A stretch of DNA of 64,000 bases from Bacteroidetes bacterium UBA4416. Its GTDB lineage: Bacteria > Bacteroidota > Bacteroidia > B-17B0 > Aurantibacillaceae. The DNA lies in the NCBI GenBank assembly GCA_002390745.1, contig DGQK01000022.1, positions 104,966 to 168,965 on the forward strand. The letters run 5' to 3'. Below are positions 59,878 to 64,000 of the stretch, in pieces. Numbering within the stretch: position 1 is the stretch's first letter; the number at the start of each line of letters is the position of its first letter. The notes beneath the pieces were generated by a model. That model was not told the DNA's origin and did not search any database. It saw nothing but the letters and a program-made list of their open reading frames with translations. The position numbers were made by a program, and so were the translations under genes.

Positions 59878-59960
59878 GATGATTAGTATGAGCAAGTTAA
59901 CATTTTATTTTTTGAATCAAATGTTAATTTTTGCAGGAAAGAAATAGCCGGGATGAAAGG

Positions 59961-61358
59961 TTAATTACTCATTTGGGAAATGCTCCGGATGAGGTCGTGC
60001 CTGGTAATAATGTGAATGCTGCCACTCAGGTCTTTCATCAGCACAGCATTGTTTTCCCTGGTGATGAGTTTCGAAACCTCTTCCATGGGAGCCTGCCCGC
60101 TTACCATCGGGAAAGGGGCCTGCATCAGCTCTTCCACTTTTTTAGCTTTTAAGGACGGGTCGTTCAATAATTGAGAGAACAGTACGCTGTCGTTCAGGGA
60201 TCCTACAAAGTCGGTTCCTTTTCTTACCGGGATCTGGGAGATGTCAAATTGATGCATCACATTCAGCGCATCGTTGAGCGTAGACCCCGCATCCACGGTA
60301 ATCAGCTTTTGGTTTTTATGAAACGCGATGAGGTCTATTGCTTTCGGTTTCCTGATTTCCAGGAAGCCACGGTCGCGCATCCAGTCGTCGTTAAACGCTT
60401 TCGCCAGGTAGCGTGTACCATGATCATGGAAGATCACCACAACCACATCGCCTTGTTTGAACAGGTCTTTCATTTGCATGAGGCCTGCCATTGCCGCGCC
60501 GGAACTGTTCCCTACAAAAATACCTTCCTCGCGCGGAAGGCGCCTGGTCATAATAGCTGCATCGCGGTCCGTTACTTTTTCGAAATGATCGATCACGCTG
60601 AAGTTCACATTTTTTGGTAAAAAGTCTTTACCAATGCCTTCGGTGGCGTATGGGTAGATCTCGTTTTTATCGAATATGCCGGTTTCTTTATATTTTTTAA
60701 ATACGGAACCATAGGTATCGATGCCAAGCACTTTGATATCCGGGTTCTTTTCCTTCAGGTATTGCCCGGTACCGCAAATGGTGCCGCCCGTTCCGGTGCC
60801 CACAACCAGGTGGGTGATCTTTCCTTCGGTCTGCTCCCATATTTCAGGGCCCGTTTGCTTGTAGTGCGCAATTGAATTCGACAGGTTATCGTACTGGTTG
60901 AGTTTATATGAACCGGGAATTTCTGCTGCCAGGCGAGAAGAAACGGAATAATAGGATCGTGGGTCCTCCGGCTCCACATCAGAAGGGCACAACACAACAT
61001 CGGCGCCGAAGGCACGCAGGGCATCCAGCTTCGCCTTGCTTTGCTTGTCCGTAGTTGTAAAGATGCATTTGTAGCCTTTCACAACCGCAGCAATAGCCAG
61101 CCCCATTCCTGTATTGCCGCTGGTGGCTTCAATGATGGTGCCGCCCGGTTTCAAATGCCCCGCTTTTTCGGCATCTTCGATCATCTTCACCGCCATGCGG
61201 TCTTTGATGGAGTTGCCCGGATTGGTCGTTTCCACTTTTGCGAGAACGGTGCAGGGAAGATCCCTTGTAATCGCATTTATCCGGACCAGAGGCGTGTTGC
61301 CAATTGTCTCAAGGATGTTTCTGCTTATTTTTTGATATGCGGAGCGGCTCTTCTGCAA
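59961..61358 (-). CDS. Cystathionine beta-synthase, paralog 1
   Basis: A 465-residue pyridoxal-phosphate enzyme that condenses serine (or O-acetylserine) with homocysteine to form cystathionine, in the transsulfuration route. The cofactor lysine lies in NPGNSIKDR (K52), the substrate loop is TSGNTGMG, and GTGTGGTICGTG binds the phosphate. A pair of CBS (Bateman) domains follows from about residue 345 (KLITVDAGSTLNDALNVM; MEEVSKLITRENNAVLM). It is highly similar along its whole length to the gene 13 bp upstream and is a tandem duplicate. The second position in the pair has a short extra N-terminus (MQKSRSA). Confidence 0.9.
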   Translation of the reverse strand: MQKSRSAYQKISRNILETIGNTPLVRINAITRDLPCTVLAKVETTNPGNSIKDRMAVKMIEDAEKAGHLKPGGTIIEATSGNTGMGLAIAAVVKGYKCIFTTTDKQSKAKLDALRAFGADVVLCPSDVEPEDPRSYYSVSSRLAAEIPGSYKLNQYDNLSNSIAHYKQTGPEIWEQTEGKITHLVVGTGTGGTICGTGQYLKEKNPDIKVLGIDTYGSVFKKYKETGIFDKNEIYPYATEGIGKDFLPKNVNFSVIDHFEKVTDRDAAIMTRRLPREEGIFVGNSSGAAMAGLMQMKDLFKQGDVVVVIFHDHGTRYLAKAFNDDWMRDRGFLEIRKPKAIDLIAFHKNQKLITVDAGSTLNDALNVMHQFDISQIPVRKGTDFVGSLNDSVLFSQLLNDPSLKAKKVEELMQAPFPMVSGQAPMEEVSKLITRENNAVLMKDLSGSIHIITRHDLIRSISQMSN

Positions 61359-61371
61359 AAAAAAAGGTCGC

Positions 61372-62751
61372 TTAATGACTCATTTGAGAAATGCCCTGGA
61401 TCAGGTCGTGCTTGGTGATAATATGAACACTGCCACCCAGATCCGTCATCAGCACCGCATTATTTTCCTTATTGATCAGTTTCGAGATCTCTTCCATGGG
61501 TGCCTGATCGCTTACGATCGGGAAAGGGGCCTGCATCAGCTCTTCCACTTTTTTGGTTTTTAGAGAGGGATCCGCAAACAGTTTAGAGAACAGCGCGCTG
61601 TCGTTGAGAGAACCTACAAAGTCGTTCCCGCGTTTCACCGGCATTTGTGAGATGCCAAATTTATTCATCACATTGAGTGCATCATGGATCGTAGAATCAG
61701 CGTCTACCGTAATCAGTTTTTGATTTTTGTGAGAAGCGATGAGATCGATTGCTTTCGGTTTCTTAATTTCCAGGAAGCCGCGGTCGCGCATCCAGTCGTC
61801 GTTGAACATTTTGCCAAGGTAGCGTGTGCCATGATCGTGGAAGATCACCACAACCACATCACCCGGCTTAAACATATCTTTCATCTGCATGAGGCCTGCC
61901 ATCGCAGATCCGGCGCTGTTTCCGGCAAAAATACCCTCCTCGCGCGGAATGCGCCTGGTCATAATCGCCGCATCGCGGTCCGTTACTTTTTCAAAGTGGT
62001 CAATTAAATTGATGTCGACATTTTCCGGTAAAAAATCCTCGCCGATACCTTCGGTAATGTAAGGGTAGATTTCATTTTTATCGATCTCACCCGTTTCTTT
62101 CAGTTTTTTGAAAATAGAGCCGTAGGTATCGATGCCTAATACTTTGATGTTTGGATTTTTCTCTTTCAGGTATTTTCCTGTTCCGCTAATGGTACCTCCG
62201 GTACCAACGCCAACAACCAGGTGCGTGATTTTGCCTTCGGTCTGTTCCCATATCTCAGGCCCTGTTTGCTCATAGTGCGCCGCTGTGTTGGATAAATTGT
62301 CATATTGGTTCGGTTTCCACGAATTAGGAATCTCTTTCACCAGGCGGGAGGAAACGGAGTAGTAGGATTTAGGATCTTCGGGCTCCACATCGGTAGGGCA
62401 CACGATCACATCGGCACCGAAGGCGCGCAGGGCGTCTACTTTTTCTTTACTTTGCTTATCCGTTGTCGTAAAAATACATTTGTAGCCTTTGATGATAGCT
62501 GCTATCGCCAGGCCCATCCCTGTATTGCCGCTGGTTCCTTCAATGATGGTTCCGCCCGGTTTCAGGCGCCCGTCCTTTTCAGCATCCTCGATCATTTTCA
62601 ATGCCATACGGTCTTTGATGGAGTTGCCCGGGTTGGTTGTTTCCACTTTGGCCAAAACAGTGCAAGGCAGGCTTTTGGTAATGGTATTGATCTGAACTAA
62701 AGGTGTATTTCCGATAGTTTCGAGGATATTTTTACTGATTTTCTGGTACAT
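61372..62751 (-). CDS. Cystathionine beta-synthase, paralog 2
   Basis: A 459-residue cystathionine beta-synthase with the same order of domains as its neighbour: NPGNSIKDR, TSGNTGMG, GVGTGGTISGTG and two CBS domains. Both copies keep the catalytic residues, so both may be active; they differ in CBS domain positions such as VKRGNDF and VRKGTDF, which could change ligand response. The start is the ATG at 62751 (MYQKISKN); the frame is open to 62874, but that stretch lacks family similarity. It is the first gene of the pair, with about 220 bp to purC. Confidence 0.9.
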   Translation of the reverse strand: MYQKISKNILETIGNTPLVQINTITKSLPCTVLAKVETTNPGNSIKDRMALKMIEDAEKDGRLKPGGTIIEGTSGNTGMGLAIAAIIKGYKCIFTTTDKQSKEKVDALRAFGADVIVCPTDVEPEDPKSYYSVSSRLVKEIPNSWKPNQYDNLSNTAAHYEQTGPEIWEQTEGKITHLVVGVGTGGTISGTGKYLKEKNPNIKVLGIDTYGSIFKKLKETGEIDKNEIYPYITEGIGEDFLPENVDINLIDHFEKVTDRDAAIMTRRIPREEGIFAGNSAGSAMAGLMQMKDMFKPGDVVVVIFHDHGTRYLGKMFNDDWMRDRGFLEIKKPKAIDLIASHKNQKLITVDADSTIHDALNVMNKFGISQMPVKRGNDFVGSLNDSALFSKLFADPSLKTKKVEELMQAPFPIVSDQAPMEEISKLINKENNAVLMTDLGGSVHIITKHDLIQGISQMSH

Positions 62752-62969
62752 GGATACGTGTGTTTGATTTAGTGCCGTAAAGATAAAAAAAACAGCCCGT
62801 ATTATCGGAATCCTGTGCAAAAATGTTGGTAACTCCGGCTTTTCAGGAAGCAGTGAAAGGGCAAGGCAATACAACGCCGCAGATAGGGCGGATAAGGGCG
62901 GGAATGATTTCCGGAAAAGCGGATGGCGTTTTTTGTTGCTATGCAGTTCTACGCATATTCTACAGAAAT

Positions 62970-63920
62970 CTATGGATTCAGGTCTTTCAAAGCCCTCAGG
63001 ATATTGCTTTCCACGCGGGTTGCAATTTCTTCGGTAGGATGTTTCACGAAGGTATCGCCTGTTACTTTTTCATAGAGCTCGATGTAGCGTTCCGAGATCT
63101 CGTTGATCCAGGCATCGCTCATCTCAGGCACACGTTGCCCTTCCTTGCCCTGGAAACCGTTCTCGATCAGCCAGCGGCGAACAAACTCTTTGCTCAGCTG
63201 CTTTTGCTCTTCTCCTTTTTGCTGTCTTTCGGCATAACCTTCAAGGTAAAAATAACGCGACGAATCAGGCGTATGGATCTCATCCATCAGGGTTACCTCA
63301 CCGTTGTATAACCCGAATTCGTATTTTGTATCTACCAGGATCAGGCCCATCTTGTTGGCAATTTCCTGTCCGCGGGCATATAGCTTCCGTGTATACTCTT
63401 CGAGTTGCACGTAATACTTTTCTTCCACAATTCCCTGTTTCAGGATCTCTTCGCGGCTGATGTCTTCATCATGCCCTTCGGAAGCCTTGGTGGTAGGCGT
63501 AATAATCGGCTCCGGTAATTTGTCGTTTTCTTTGAGGCCTTCCGGAAGAGAGACGCCGCAAAGCGTTCGCAGCCCGCTGTTGTAAGTTCTGGCAGCATGT
63601 CCCGCCAGGTAGCCCCTGATAACCATTTCCACTTTAAAAGGCTCGCACATTTTCCCCATACTCACTACCGGGTCGGGGACCGCCATAATCCAGTTCGGAA
63701 CAATATCCCTGGTAGCCTCCAGGAATTTGGAAGCGATCTGGTTAAGCACCTGCCCTTTGTAGGGAATTCCTTTAGGCAGAACCACATCAAAGGCGCTGAT
63801 GCGGTCGCTGGCCACCATTACCAACAGCTTATCGCCAATTGTATAAACGTCCCTGACTTTTCCTTTGTAAAAACTGGTTTGGCCCGGAAGAGCGAAGCGG
63901 GTAGAGGTAAGAGCTTGCAT
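62970..63920 (-). CDS. purC: Phosphoribosylaminoimidazole-succinocarboxamide synthase
   Basis: A 316-residue SAICAR synthase of the purine pathway, which joins aspartate to the carboxyaminoimidazole ribotide with ATP. Family motifs are clear: GKVRDVYTIGDKLLVMVASDRISAFD (in parts GKVRDVYTIGDKLLVM and ASDRISAFD), VEMVIRGYLAGHAARTY, ILVDTKYEFG and DEIHTPDSSRYF. It is somewhat longer than the E. coli protein (237), as in eukaryote-like and Bacteroidota forms. A -7 box, TATATTTG (plus bases 63944-63951), lies 24 bp before the start; no good -33 is seen. The remaining 50 bases of the window hold nothing else. Confidence 0.96.
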   Translation of the reverse strand: MQALTSTRFALPGQTSFYKGKVRDVYTIGDKLLVMVASDRISAFDVVLPKGIPYKGQVLNQIASKFLEATRDIVPNWIMAVPDPVVSMGKMCEPFKVEMVIRGYLAGHAARTYNSGLRTLCGVSLPEGLKENDKLPEPIITPTTKASEGHDEDISREEILKQGIVEEKYYVQLEEYTRKLYARGQEIANKMGLILVDTKYEFGLYNGEVTLMDEIHTPDSSRYFYLEGYAERQQKGEEQKQLSKEFVRRWLIENGFQGKEGQRVPEMSDAWINEISERYIELYEKVTGDTFVKHPTEEIATRVESNILRALKDLNP

Positions 63921-64000
63921 GGTGATGTGTTTTTTTTGAGGAGCAAATATAAAAACTATTTGCTTAGGGCAGGATCAATTTTTAAAAGCCCGGGCTCATC

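Overview
The window looks like a chromosomal segment of a member of the Bacteroidota, most likely in the Chitinophagales/Sphingobacteriia range. The grounds are three secreted giants ending in the gliding-motility-associated (CHU_C, type IX secretion type B) sorting domain, a type A sorting domain on a PNGase F-like protein, several Bacteroidota-only families (DUF4421, DUF6089, PepSY-like), promoters of the Bacteroidota TTG-N19-TAnnTTTG kind, and starts that mostly lack a Shine-Dalgarno sequence. No tRNA, rRNA, CRISPR array, phage or intact insertion sequence was seen.

Layout. 1-8.5 kb: the end of a sensor kinase with a beta-barrel protein and a PepSY-like protein, an SdiA-regulated-type protein, a persulfide dioxygenase-rhodanese fusion with a DUF983 protein, a tail-specific protease and a nucleoid-associated protein. 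8.5-19 kb: a DUF6089 protein, inositol monophosphatase, an aminotransferase, then a cluster of type IX cargo (a GEVED/CHU_C protein, a second CHU_C protein and a PNGase F-like protein). 19-26.4 kb: rpsO-pnp, a GNAT acetyltransferase, an orphan sigma region-2-like protein, a lipoprotein esterase and two outer-membrane proteins.

26.6-42.9 kb holds the most interesting region: 20 minus-strand genes that form a tellurite-type (Ter) stress-response locus. It appears to be two transcription units. The first encodes five of the nine recognised core proteins of the left half: two TerD, two TerZ-like proteins and TelA, with a HAD hydrolase, a phosphoribosyltransferase-like protein and two small unknown envelope proteins. 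The second encodes an unknown 324-residue protein, TerD, three TerY-type von Willebrand A proteins, two small unknown proteins, a PP2C phosphatase, a kinase with a zinc ribbon, a GYF_2-PrsW intramembrane protease and TerC. TerY, PP2C and kinase are the known TerY-P phosphorylation triad; the phosphoribosyltransferase and HAD proteins match the proposed branch that makes a nucleoside-like metabolite. A terminator, a palindromic MITE-like element and a promoter separate the two units.

43-64 kb is housekeeping with one secreted giant: pheT, a Sua5/TsaC protein, cmk, a fatty acid desaturase, a 2884-residue CHU_C protein with ten near-identical 258-bp tandem repeats, a subtilisin-like protease, two tandem cystathionine beta-synthase paralogs and purC. 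A second, larger copy of the MITE-like element lies between pheT and the Sua5 gene. All functions are inferred by reading sequence motifs; no database search was run.
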